Shown here piece by piece: positions 24,274 through 30,562 of a stretch of 32,980 nt of DNA. Origin of the DNA: a virus. The stretch spans positions 1 through 32,980 of the IMG/VR virus record IMGVR_UViG_3300030329_001881, one strand, 5' to 3'. A program made the translations under genes and the position numbers. The notes below the pieces were generated by a model. The model made no database searches, was not told where the DNA came from, and was given only the letters and a program-made list of their open reading frames with translations. Position 1 is the stretch's first letter. Every line of letters begins with the position of its first letter.

Positions 24274-25201
24274 TTATGTTTTTTTTCATTAGCTCAATAT
24301 AATCTGAATTTAATTCTACCAAGACAGCATTTCTATTGTGTGTTGCTGCAACAATACCTGTTGTGCCACTACCAGCAAACGGATCTAAAACTGTGCCAGC
24401 TTTTGTTTCACAAGTTTCGCAATTGCATTGTTTTTGCACTCCCAAATCCATTGGAGGATTTTCTCTATTATATTTATCTAATACGCCGCCAACCTTTCTA
24501 TCATCTAAACCACTTCTTTTGTTTCTCTCTACTTCTAATTGTTTTGGTCTTTGCATAACTCGTTCATAAGGTTTACCACAATCGACACATATTTTTTCTG
24601 GACAACCTGCTAATACGCATGGCTCAATTAAATCCATAGGAAAAGTTGCAAAGTGAGCTGCTTTAAATGGTTTAGTAGTTATTGTCCATACTGTGCGCTT
24701 GTTTCTTTTTGCTCCACTGCTTCTATATTCTTCTGTTGAATTTGCTACATCTTCTTTTATAGCTTCATTATCAAAGTAATATTTTTGACTTTTACTAAAT
24801 AAAAAAATGTATTCATGGGATTTAGTACAGCGATCAGTAACACTTTCAGGCATGGGATTAGGTTTATGCCAAATTATATCTTGTCGCAAGACCCAACCAT
24901 CAGCTTGTAATGCCAGAGCAACCCTAAATGGAATACAGCCTAATTGCTTATTGGGTAAATAACTATCACCCAAATTTAGCCAGACAGTACCATCATCTCG
25001 CAATACTCTTTTTACTTCTCTAAATACTTTAACCAAGTTATGCACAAATTCTTCTGGTGTATCTTCAAGTCCAAGTTGTTTTTCTTCATCATTGTAATTT
25101 CGCAAATTAAAATAAGGTGGAGAAGTAATAACTGTATTTACAGACCTATCTGCTAAATCTTTGATCCTGTCAAAAATGTCTCCTTGATAAATTTTTATCA
25201 T
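24230..25201 (-). CDS. Site-specific DNA methyltransferase (SPPY type)
   Basis: A 323-residue DNA methyltransferase. The catalytic motif TSPPY is at 26-30 and the SAM-binding DPFAGSGTT at 273-281. Motif IV before motif I means the beta-class order, which covers N4-cytosine and N6-adenine enzymes; SPPY leans towards N4-cytosine, but this is not decisive. A cysteine-rich insertion (CVDCGKPY and CNCETC) looks zinc-binding. I chose the ATG at 25201 because it overlaps the upstream TGA (ATGA); an ATG at 25216 is an alternative. It is followed by an overlapping HNH gene. Confidence 0.9.
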   Translation of the reverse strand: MIKIYQGDIFDRIKDLADRSVNTVITSPPYFNLRNYNDEEKQLGLEDTPEEFVHNLVKVFREVKRVLRDDGTVWLNLGDSYLPNKQLGCIPFRVALALQADGWVLRQDIIWHKPNPMPESVTDRCTKSHEYIFLFSKSQKYYFDNEAIKEDVANSTEEYRSSGAKRNKRTVWTITTKPFKAAHFATFPMDLIEPCVLAGCPEKICVDCGKPYERVMQRPKQLEVERNKRSGLDDRKVGGVLDKYNRENPPMDLGVQKQCNCETCETKAGTVLDPFAGSGTTGIVAATHNRNAVLVELNSDYIELMKKNINEKMQGLFSPNIQV

Positions 25202-25371
25202 GCTTTCTTCAGCCATCTAAAAACTGTGCTGTGGTCTATGTTATAACCCATATTTTTAAGTCGTTGCTTTATAGCTCGACAGGATATGGTTGGTTCTTCG
25301 TTAAACATAAGCATCGCATACTCATGTGCTTTTCGTTTTTCAGTTTGTATGTATCTAGTTCCTTTTTTCAT
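25198..25371 (-). CDS. Small helix-turn-helix protein
   Basis: A 57-residue protein starting MKKGTRYIQTEKRK, placed at the ATG with GGGGAG just upstream. The C-terminal half (SCRAIKQRLKNMG, then HSTVFRWLKKA) is a convincing helix-turn-helix with a terminal recognition helix. It lies between two DNA methyltransferases, overlapping both. It may regulate the early operon or guide a partner protein; no family name can be given. Confidence 0.65.
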   Translation of the reverse strand: MKKGTRYIQTEKRKAHEYAMLMFNEEPTISCRAIKQRLKNMGYNIDHSTVFRWLKKA

Positions 25372-25786
25372 AATTCTCCCCAAAAATAACTATCATTGAA
25401 TCGTGCATACCATCTTTTGTTTCTGTATATTCTCCAAAAGTATTTATGCCTTTAAATTTTACTCTACCACGAATAAATCTAATATCTTGGGCGTTGGGTA
25501 AAATATAATCTTGAAACAATACTGTAGAAGTTGAAACAGGTAATAAACAAACACAGAGTTTGCCCTGTTTAGATTCTTCAATAGCTTTTTTAACAAAAGC
25601 ATCTTTTAGTGGTCTTGAGTATGGTGGGTTAATGAAATTACTTTTACCCCATTCTATATCAAGACCATCAAAATCTGCATATAGTGGACATGGATCGAAA
25701 TCAAAATTAAATTCTTCATTTAGTTTGTCATACAATTCATGTGGTGTTTCCCAATGGTCTGAATGATTAAGATTTCTATTCTTCAT
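25355..25786 (-). CDS. Phage DNA N6-adenine methyltransferase (Dam-like)
   Basis: A 143-residue enzyme of the short phage Dam family. HWETPHELYDKLNEEF at 11-26 and FDFDPCP at 28-34 are characteristic, and the catalytic NPPY is at 53-56. The later RFIRGRVKFKG and a conserved DSMIVIFG end the fold. It should protect phage DNA from host nucleases or mark it. It starts inside the end of the exonuclease gene (11-base overlap), so the two are coupled. Confidence 0.9.
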   Translation of the reverse strand: MKNRNLNHSDHWETPHELYDKLNEEFNFDFDPCPLYADFDGLDIEWGKSNFINPPYSRPLKDAFVKKAIEESKQGKLCVCLLPVSTSTVLFQDYILPNAQDIRFIRGRVKFKGINTFGEYTETKDGMHDSMIVIFGENYEKRN

Positions 25787-26738
25787 GCTCTATTTTTTTA
25801 ATCCTCAATGTTTTGTTACGGACAGTTCTGGCTTCTTTTGCTGGTACGATCTTTTCAGGTTGTGCCTTGTAAGTAGTAGAACCCCATTTCACTTGGTAAT
25901 TTTTATTAAAACCAATTTCTGCATCACCCATTAATTCTTGTACTTTAATCTGTGCATTTTCTTTAGCTTTGTTCAGAGCCTTTATTTGCTCGTCTGCTGT
26001 GTAGATTAAATCAAGATAGGTACTTGCAGCATCATTGTCTAGTTCAATCTCCTTTGCCTTTACAGGCTCTGGAAACATGATTTGAGTATCTTTTAGGGTA
26101 ACAGGTGGGTAGTAATCTTCTTCTGCAATTCTTCTTTCAAAATCTAAGATCACTTCTTTAAGTTTGGTTTCAAAAGCAAAGTCTCGCCTTAACAGAAACA
26201 TCTTAAATAGTGTTGATCTGTAGATCGTTGAAACACAAGCCCAAGAATACCCTGTTATAGCCATTAAAGCCTTAACCTGTAGCAGCCCACGCCATAATGT
26301 GGGCTTACCATCTGCTTCAGGCATGAGGGCTGTGGCTTTGGCTTCTAATATGCCTTTGCCATCTAACATGATAGGTTTATCATCTTCGGTATAAATGATT
26401 TCATCATCAGGGGTAATTAAATTATTCTGACAATAAGCAATACCATCTATTGAACCACCTAAAGGATATTCTTCGTGTAATACAGGTGTAGTAATATCTT
26501 TTTCTAAATTAGATAGCCCTAGCTTTTCAGCAGTTATTTCTAATATTGGATTTTCTAAGATATTACCCATTTCAGCGTAGATGTTTTTTTCCGATCTAAC
26601 ATTTTCGCCTTTTCTTGCCCTGATCCTAGAATCAAGGTATTCGTTTTTTGTTTCATAAGGTGATGCCCCAAATAGTGCTGCTACCCCTGAACAAGAAGCG
26701 TGATTATCGCTGGTTAATTTGCCTTGTGCTTTTTCCAT
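25776..26738 (-). CDS. YqaJ/lambda-type exonuclease
   Basis: A 320-residue PD-(D/E)XK recombination nuclease. Family signs are the opening region VAALFGASPYETKNEYL, the motif MGNILENPILE around E62, and the active-site D98 in GGSIDG with E132-A-K134. Such enzymes degrade one strand from DNA ends, working with a single-strand annealing protein. I see no clear RecT or Erf partner, so the SSB-like protein at 28891 may fill that role. The start has GGGAGA upstream. Confidence 0.88.
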   Translation of the reverse strand: MEKAQGKLTSDNHASCSGVAALFGASPYETKNEYLDSRIRARKGENVRSEKNIYAEMGNILENPILEITAEKLGLSNLEKDITTPVLHEEYPLGGSIDGIAYCQNNLITPDDEIIYTEDDKPIMLDGKGILEAKATALMPEADGKPTLWRGLLQVKALMAITGYSWACVSTIYRSTLFKMFLLRRDFAFETKLKEVILDFERRIAEEDYYPPVTLKDTQIMFPEPVKAKEIELDNDAASTYLDLIYTADEQIKALNKAKENAQIKVQELMGDAEIGFNKNYQVKWGSTTYKAQPEKIVPAKEARTVRNKTLRIKKIEHEE

Positions 26739-26877
26739 TTTTCTCCCTTGCTTGTTGGTATTCTATTTTTGTAAGAAATAGTTTACCTTGAATTTCGTCT
26801 TTCTTGGCTTCTGCTTTTGCCAAGCGTTCTTCTAAGTCGCTAATTATTTTTTTAAAATATTTATCGTAAGTCATCAT
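26704..26877 (-). CDS. Small coiled-coil protein, unknown
   Basis: A 57-residue helical protein starting MMTYDKYFKKIISDLEERL with heptad-like leucine spacing and many lysines and glutamates. GAGG lies 8 bases upstream. It overlaps the preceding small gene by 17 bases and the exonuclease start by 35 bases, consistent with an early coupled gene. No family recognised. It may be an accessory to the exonuclease; this is inference from position. Confidence 0.5.
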   Translation of the reverse strand: MMTYDKYFKKIISDLEERLAKAEAKKDEIQGKLFLTKIEYQQAREKNGKSTRQINQR

Positions 26878-27019
26878 AATGTTTCCTCGATCTCATAATT
26901 AATTTTACAACATTGGAATAGATCACTCGGTCAGCCGATTTAAACGACTGACCAAACTTCTCTACCCCTAACTCTAAACAAGCCATTAAGGCTTCGTATT
27001 CTTCTTTGGTTAGTTTCAT
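26861..27019 (-). CDS. Small helical protein, unknown
   Basis: A 52-residue protein starting MKLTKEEYEALMACLELG. This start is chosen because AAGGAGAAAGAT lies right before the ATG, better than an upstream in-frame ATG at 27070. The rest (KFGQSFKSADRVIYSNVVKL) is helical. The ribosome-binding segment is a duplicate of that of the next gene upstream. Function unknown. Confidence 0.6.
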   Translation of the reverse strand: MKLTKEEYEALMACLELGVEKFGQSFKSADRVIYSNVVKLIMRSRKHYDDLR

Positions 27020-27034
27020 ATCTTTCTCCTTATT
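27014..27034 (-). repeat. 21-bp direct repeat, ribosome-binding cassette A1
   Basis: These 21 bases, which contain the start codon and AAGGAGAAAGAT site of the gene at 26861-27019, are identical to 27291-27311, which serve the gene at 27033-27296. The identity covers only the initiation region, not the coding sequences, so it is not a recent gene duplication. Confidence 0.85.
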
Positions 27035-27296
27035 ATTTTTCTGGGTATAGTCTTTCTCTAAGTTTTCCATTTTTTGTAAAAAATATCATTCCACTTTCCA
27101 AGTATGTCCAATCAGTTTTGAACATACTGTTTATTTCCAAATAAACTTTTTTAATAAAATCTATTTCTGCTAATATTTTGTTTTCACATATTGAAAACTT
27201 TTCCATATAAGTTTCTAAATCCACAAGTTTTTGTTGCTTCTTAGCTTCTCTAATAAACCCAACCTTTTCAAGTATGGTTTTTATTTCTTTTTTCAT
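27033..27296 (-). CDS. Unknown early protein
   Basis: An 87-residue protein with an excellent ribosome binding site (AAGGAGAAAGAT). It is helical and charged through residue 55 (ILEKVGFIREAKKQQKLVD) and has a short beta end (MIFFTKNGKLRERLYPEK). It sits among small early genes of the minus-strand operon. The family is not recognised. Such genes often inhibit host functions or defences, but nothing here proves that. Confidence 0.65.
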   Translation of the reverse strand: MKKEIKTILEKVGFIREAKKQQKLVDLETYMEKFSICENKILAEIDFIKKVYLEINSMFKTDWTYLESGMIFFTKNGKLRERLYPEK

Positions 27297-27311
27297 ATCT
27301 TTCTCCTTATT
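27291..27311 (-). repeat. 21-bp direct repeat, ribosome-binding cassette A2
   Basis: Second copy of the ribosome-binding cassette found at 27014-27034, lying across the start of the 87-residue gene and the stop of the gene upstream of it. It suggests that small early genes move or were inserted with a standard initiation module. Confidence 0.85.
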
Positions 27312-27471
27312 TATCGTATGATTTTTCTAGCTTATTAGGCTTATACTTTTTAATCTGTCTTGTTTCTTCGTCTCCAAACAAAACCGATCCATCTTTAGTA
27401 AAAGCAAGGCAAAAGCCAAAGATAGTTGTACCTTTTACTCTTACCCTGTCCGTTGCTCTATAATCAATCAT
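27307..27471 (-). CDS. Small beta-type protein, unknown
   Basis: A 54-residue protein starting MIDYRATDRVRVKGTTIFGF and including FTKDGSVLFGDEE and KKYKPNKLEK. The strand pattern resembles a small SH3/KOW-like barrel. It is coupled to the preceding gene by a one-base TAATG overlap. A regulatory or nucleic-acid-binding role is plausible but unproven. Confidence 0.55.
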   Translation of the reverse strand: MIDYRATDRVRVKGTTIFGFCLAFTKDGSVLFGDEETRQIKKYKPNKLEKSYDK

Positions 27472-27650
27472 TATTTCACCCCTGTTGTGCCTAAGTATTT
27501 GAACTTACATTTATCAAGATCGAATGTAGTCATTACTTCATTAATTACATTATTCTTAAATCCAAGATTGAATTTAATTACTTGCAGCCAACTCATTTCG
27601 CAATTAGTCGGCATATCGTTTGCCATATTTATAAAATTCATCGCTTTCAT
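27471..27650 (-). CDS. Small unknown early protein
   Basis: A 59-residue protein starting MKAMNFINMANDMPTNCEM, with methionine- and asparagine-rich content and a C-terminal FDLDKCKFKYLG. Its ribosome binding site AGGAGAAATT is strong and belongs to a 28-bp element repeated at the next gene. Stop and next start overlap (TAATG). No family recognised. Confidence 0.6.
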   Translation of the reverse strand: MKAMNFINMANDMPTNCEMSWLQVIKFNLGFKNNVINEVMTTFDLDKCKFKYLGTTGVK

Positions 27651-27672
27651 AATTTCTCCTATATAAAGAGGT
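27645..27672 (-). repeat. 28-bp direct repeat, initiation cassette B1
   Basis: These 28 bases are identical to 27850-27877, 205 bp away. On the minus strand the element runs from the arm of a hairpin, through TATATAGGAGAAATT, to the ATG and first lysine codon bases of the gene at 27471-27650. Confidence 0.9.
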
Positions 27673-27687
27673 GGCTTATGCCACCCC
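27668..27687 (-). other. Hairpin carrying an upstream stop codon in its loop
   Basis: The arms GAGGTGGC and GCCACCCC (one mismatch) flank a TTAT loop. On the minus strand the TAA stop of the gene at 27676-27855 begins in this loop. The hairpin lies just before the ribosome binding site of the next gene and pairs with a similar hairpin 205 bp away. It could stabilise mRNA ends or tune translational coupling. Confidence 0.6.
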
Positions 27688-27855
27688 TTGTTCTTTTCCT
27701 TGTTCTTTTATAAGTTTTTCCTTTTCTGTGTCTATAAGTAGCCAATACCCCATCAACTTCTCATTCCATTCTTTTTTAATTCTGTCAATTTTATTCAGAT
27801 AGTGAGCATCTATATCTTGCATTTTTCTTAAATAATCATCTGTTTTATTTTTCAT
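27676..27855 (-). CDS. Small helical protein, unknown
   Basis: A 59-residue protein starting MKNKTDDYLRKMQDIDAHYL. This start is preferred over an upstream one (27918) because it directly follows the strong AGGAGAAATT site of the 28-bp repeat. It has a charged helix with the segment EWNEKLMGYWLLIDTEKE and ends GKEQGVA. Function unknown. Confidence 0.6.
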   Translation of the reverse strand: MKNKTDDYLRKMQDIDAHYLNKIDRIKKEWNEKLMGYWLLIDTEKEKLIKEQGKEQGVA

Positions 27856-27877
27856 AATTTCTCCTATATAAAGAGGT
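27850..27877 (-). repeat. 28-bp direct repeat, initiation cassette B2
   Basis: Second copy of the cassette at 27645-27672. It serves the gene at 27676-27855. The encoded proteins downstream of the two copies do not resemble each other beyond the first two residues, so only the regulatory segment is duplicated. Confidence 0.9.
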
Positions 27878-27893
27878 AGCCTTAAGCTACCTC
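27873..27893 (-). other. Perfect 8-bp hairpin with a stop codon in its loop
   Basis: GAGGTAGC and GCTACCTC form a perfect stem with a five-base CTTAA loop. The loop contains the stop codon of the gene at 27882-28337. No T-run follows on the minus strand, so strong termination is not expected. It matches the hairpin at 27668-27687 in place and shape. Confidence 0.7.
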
Positions 27894-28337
27894 TTTTGTT
27901 TTTCTCCTTTCTTGCCATTTTTCTGCGTCCTCTCTGATTCCATTAACAGTAGACCTAATATTCCGCCAAGTCACACGATCAGCCTTTCCAAGATATTCTG
28001 ATAATTTGTTACTGTGGTAATTATCAAGTGAGGAATACACAAGCATAGAACCATACCAAGTTATCTTTTCACCTTTATCATTAATGAAATCAAACTCTTT
28101 CCAATTAGGGAGTAAATTTCTAGCCCCATTCTTATTAAGTATATGGAATAAAATGAAATGGAATTTATCAAGACCATCATCTGTTTCTAATTTATTTTCA
28201 ACTAAATCGAGTAAATCAATCCTGCGTTCATCTAGTTCCTCGCTGGTTATCTCATCGTTTCTATACTTTTTCAATAATTGCTTATTGTGTTTTTTAGCTT
28301 CTTTAAAATTTAGATTTTCGTTATTTTGGTTATTCAT
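27882..28337 (-). CDS. Unknown protein, first gene of the early minus operon
   Basis: A 151-residue protein starting MNNQNNENLNFKEAKKHNKQ, with AAGGAGAG just upstream (better than an in-frame start at 28373). It has an acidic helical first half (EELDERRIDLLDLVENKLE) and a second half with KITWYGSMLVYSSLDNYHS and a WRNIRSTVNGI helix. It is the first gene after the divergent promoter region and so should be made earliest. Not recognised; host takeover or regulation is possible. Confidence 0.65.
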   Translation of the reverse strand: MNNQNNENLNFKEAKKHNKQLLKKYRNDEITSEELDERRIDLLDLVENKLETDDGLDKFHFILFHILNKNGARNLLPNWKEFDFINDKGEKITWYGSMLVYSSLDNYHSNKLSEYLGKADRVTWRNIRSTVNGIREDAEKWQERRKTKEVA

Positions 28338-28379
28338 TTTTCTCTCCTTTTTTTTGTTTAAATAAATCTCCATAACTAA

Positions 28380-28407
28380 ATACTACTAAAAACAACCTAG
28401 TTTGCAA
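28380..28407 (-). promoter_or_regulatory. Probable promoter for the minus-strand early operon
   Basis: On the minus strand TTGCAA (28407-28402) and TAGTAT (28385-28380) form a sigma70-like pair with a 16-bp spacer. The first gene begins about 40 bases downstream. Each box matches consensus at four of six positions, so this is a moderate candidate. Confidence 0.5.
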
Positions 28408-28417
28408 CAAATATTGA

Positions 28418-28436
28418 AAAAAAGTACCACTTTTTT
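28418..28436. promoter_or_regulatory. Candidate operator, inverted repeat 1
   Basis: A perfect 8-bp inverted repeat, AAAAAAGT and ACTTTTTT, with an ACC centre. It lies between the two divergent transcription units, upstream of the -35 of the minus-strand promoter. It is adjacent to a second inverted repeat. The two small ribbon-helix-helix-like proteins encoded immediately downstream are obvious candidate binders. Confidence 0.5.
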
Positions 28437-28450
28437 ATACTTTTTGTATA
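28436..28450. promoter_or_regulatory. Candidate operator, inverted repeat 2
   Basis: TATAC and GTATA flank a TTTTT centre, a 15-bp perfect inverted repeat directly joined to the first one. It lies about 19 bases before the plus-strand -10 candidate, roughly where a repressor would block a -35 box. Confidence 0.45.
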
Positions 28451-28468
28451 GAAATGTTTAAAAAACCT

Positions 28469-28474
28469 TATAAA
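28469..28474 (+). promoter_or_regulatory. Possible -10 element of the plus-strand early unit
   Basis: TATAAA eight bases before the ATG at 28483. A TTGTAT at 28444-28449 could act as a -35 box with 19-bp spacing, overlapping the second inverted repeat. Weak but well placed. Confidence 0.35.
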
Positions 28475-28482
28475 TTAAGGGT

Positions 28483-28647
28483 ATGGAAGAACGAAAGATG
28501 ATACCAATAAATAAGAACTTACATACCGAGATTAAGGATTATTGCCGAAATAACGGATTAATTATGTCTAAATTCATCGAAGGTTTGCTGTGTACAAACT
28601 TTAAAAAATTACAGGGACAAAGCTATGAGGGAAATTTACGATCCTGA
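28483..28647 (+). CDS. Ribbon-helix-helix-like small protein
   Basis: A 54-residue protein, MEERKMIPINKNLHTEIKDY..., followed by SKFIEGLL. A short strand followed by two helices is the Arc/MetJ ribbon-helix-helix pattern, usually a dimeric repressor. It is the first plus-strand gene after the divergent control region with two inverted repeats, which suggests autoregulation. It overlaps the next gene by 23 bases. Confidence 0.6.
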   Translation: MEERKMIPINKNLHTEIKDYCRNNGLIMSKFIEGLLCTNFKKLQGQSYEGNLRS

Positions 28648-28843
28648 ATGTAGATACTTCAAGGAAAGAAATGGTAGAAAGAAAGTATGGGTAGATCGTG
28701 AACTGTTGGAGAGAATTGATAGAATTAGTGAGGAGAACAAAATAGAGCCACAAAAAGTGGTAGATTATTTTATATCTTTAGGGGTAAATACAGTTGAGAA
28801 TTATCCAGAGAAAAGGGTTATTTTCGATGTTAAAAAACTATAG
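28625..28843 (+). CDS. Second ribbon-helix-helix-like small protein
   Basis: A 72-residue protein. After a basic N-terminus, KVWVDRELLERIDRISEENK and then VVDYFISLGV follow the strand-helix-helix pattern of DNA-binding ribbon-helix-helix proteins. It overlaps the first such gene in another frame. Two adjacent regulators of this type could form a heteromeric switch or control different operators. DNA binding is inferred from pattern, not demonstrated. Confidence 0.6.
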   Translation: MREIYDPECRYFKERNGRKKVWVDRELLERIDRISEENKIEPQKVVDYFISLGVNTVENYPEKRVIFDVKKL

Positions 28844-28890
28844 ATAAAAGATCACAATAAAGTGAAAAAAGTAAAAATAAGGAGAAATAT

Positions 28891-29472
28891 ATGGAATCTT
28901 TTTTACAACTTAGTGAAGGCGAGGGTAATTCCTTGTATATAAAACATAGCTTTGCTATGGGAAAATTCGTTACCAATAATGGTGAAGGTGATGAGCCTTT
29001 ACAATTTGAGCATTTGTTAGTCCACCCTGATTTTCAAACAGGTTATGGTAAATACGATGGTCAATTTCAATATGTATGGGATCAGCAAGTTGGTGTCAGA
29101 CCTGACAACTATAAACAGTTGGTTGAACAAGGTTATAAGAGAGCCTTTTCTGCCAGAGTGTATATTAAAGATAAGGGGGTATATTTATGGCAAAGGTTCT
29201 CTTTCCTTGAAGGACAATCATTTGATGAAGCTCTATCAGCTTGCTGGAAGGATAAAGTTGAGGGCAAAGTACCTTGTTTTAAATATGTAGGATCAGAGAA
29301 AGTGTCTTTCTCAGGTGGTGCTAGTGGATTTAAAGCAAAACTCGAATATGTGAAATGGGTTGATAAACCAGCCGATTTTGACGAGCCATCAGATATGGGA
29401 TCATCTGAAGTTAGGAAAGTAACGCTAGGTGAAGGTGGATCAGGTGAATTGGAAGAAGATATACCATTCTAA
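28891..29472 (+). CDS. Single-stranded DNA-binding protein-like
   Basis: A 193-residue protein ending in ELEEDIPF. This acidic tip finishing in DIPF is the hallmark of SSB proteins, which use it to recruit replication partners. The body is beta and aromatic rich (YVWDQQVGVRPDNYKQ, VYLWQRFSF), compatible with an OB-type fold but not the bacterial SSB sequence. AAGGAGAAAT gives a strong ribosome binding site. It lies before the helicase-like ATPase, whose start overlaps its end. It may also act with the exonuclease in recombination. Confidence 0.65.
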   Translation: MESFLQLSEGEGNSLYIKHSFAMGKFVTNNGEGDEPLQFEHLLVHPDFQTGYGKYDGQFQYVWDQQVGVRPDNYKQLVEQGYKRAFSARVYIKDKGVYLWQRFSFLEGQSFDEALSACWKDKVEGKVPCFKYVGSEKVSFSGGASGFKAKLEYVKWVDKPADFDEPSDMGSSEVRKVTLGEGGSGELEEDIPF

Positions 29473-30562
29473 CGAAGATCGTGATAGCCCTAGTGCAAGT
29501 TCTAATTCTCTCTATACAAATGATAGCACTAGGGTTCACGAATCTAACACTAAGCTATGGGTAGAGCCACTAGGCAGCATACTTGATAAGAAGTACCCAA
29601 CACCTGAACCACTTATTGAGGGATTGTTGCATAGTGGCACTCAAACTATTCTGTATGGCAGATCAGGTTCAGGTAAATCCTATATAACCCAAAAGCTCAT
29701 GTTGCATTTGGCGATGGGCATAGATTTTGCTTATTACAAAGTGCCAAAGGCTTGTAAGGTCTTATATGTAGATGGCGAGATGTTACCAGCATCATTGCAA
29801 AGCCGATATCGCAAGATGAAACCCCAATTAGCTGATTTTGATGCTTGGGGTAGGGGTTTGGCTAATTTGCACTATATATCACGATTTATTCAGCCTGAAT
29901 TTAAGGAATTTAATGTAGATACAAATAAACTTGAGGTCAAACAAGAGCCTGAAATGATGTTACGAACCTTAGACGATAAGGCTAATATGCAACAGCTAAT
30001 GAATACCATTGAGGTGAATGAGTATGAGGTTGTGGTCTTAGATAACATCTTTACCCTGTTTTGTTTTGATGATTTTAGTTCGCCTACAGAATGGCTTATC
30101 CATGTGCAGCCTTTTTTAAATTGGTGTCGGCTGAATGATATAACTGTGTGGATCGTAGATCACTCCAGAAAGACAGCATCATCAGGTGGCAATTCAGCTC
30201 TATTCGGGAGTATGGTTAAACAAGTTACGCTAGATTTATTGATTAGCGTGGAATCAGAAAAGAAAGAAATTGATTATGACGATGATACTGATATTGAATT
30301 TGGTTTTAAGTGGACATTTGAAAAGGCCAGACATTTGAAAGCGATAGAGCAAGAAGATGTAGAGTTTCAAATTAGGAATGGTGATATAGAGGTGATAGAG
30401 AATCCTTATAAGAAGCAAATGGTGTTAGCTAAGAAGTATTATGAAGAAGGTATGCCACTTAGAAAGATACAAGAACAGATTATGGAAGATATGTCATACA
30501 ATGTTTCGCATAGCAAAATTCAAAGATGGGCTAAAAGGGAAGGTTGGAAAAGATTAGTGTGA
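29429..30562 (+). CDS. RepA/RecA-fold ATPase (AAA_25-like), replication helicase
   Basis: A 377-residue ATPase with Walker A GRSGSGKS at 77-84, VLYVDGEML at about 111-119, Walker B YEVVVLDN at 199-206, and VWIVDHSRK at 240-248. This is the RepA-type hexameric helicase or RecA-fold pattern used by small phages to load the host replisome. The last 45 residues (PLRKIQEQIMEDM, HSKIQRWAKREGW) look like an HTH DNA-binding tail. The start is a GTG overlapping the SSB-like gene; GTGs at 29435 and 29444 are alternatives. Confidence 0.8.
   Translation: MKVDQVNWKKIYHSNEDRDSPSASSNSLYTNDSTRVHESNTKLWVEPLGSILDKKYPTPEPLIEGLLHSGTQTILYGRSGSGKSYITQKLMLHLAMGIDFAYYKVPKACKVLYVDGEMLPASLQSRYRKMKPQLADFDAWGRGLANLHYISRFIQPEFKEFNVDTNKLEVKQEPEMMLRTLDDKANMQQLMNTIEVNEYEVVVLDNIFTLFCFDDFSSPTEWLIHVQPFLNWCRLNDITVWIVDHSRKTASSGGNSALFGSMVKQVTLDLLISVESEKKEIDYDDDTDIEFGFKWTFEKARHLKAIEQEDVEFQIRNGDIEVIENPYKKQMVLAKKYYEEGMPLRKIQEQIMEDMSYNVSHSKIQRWAKREGWKRLV

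Noticed and set aside
24336-24569. Plus-strand open frames opposite the SPPY methyltransferase
   Set aside because: The minus-strand methyltransferase has clear motifs over this span; the plus-strand frames are compositional shadows.
28338-28647. A lysogeny module
   Set aside because: Regulator-like genes and operators are present but no integrase, recombinase, partition gene or attachment site was found, so temperate life is not supported.
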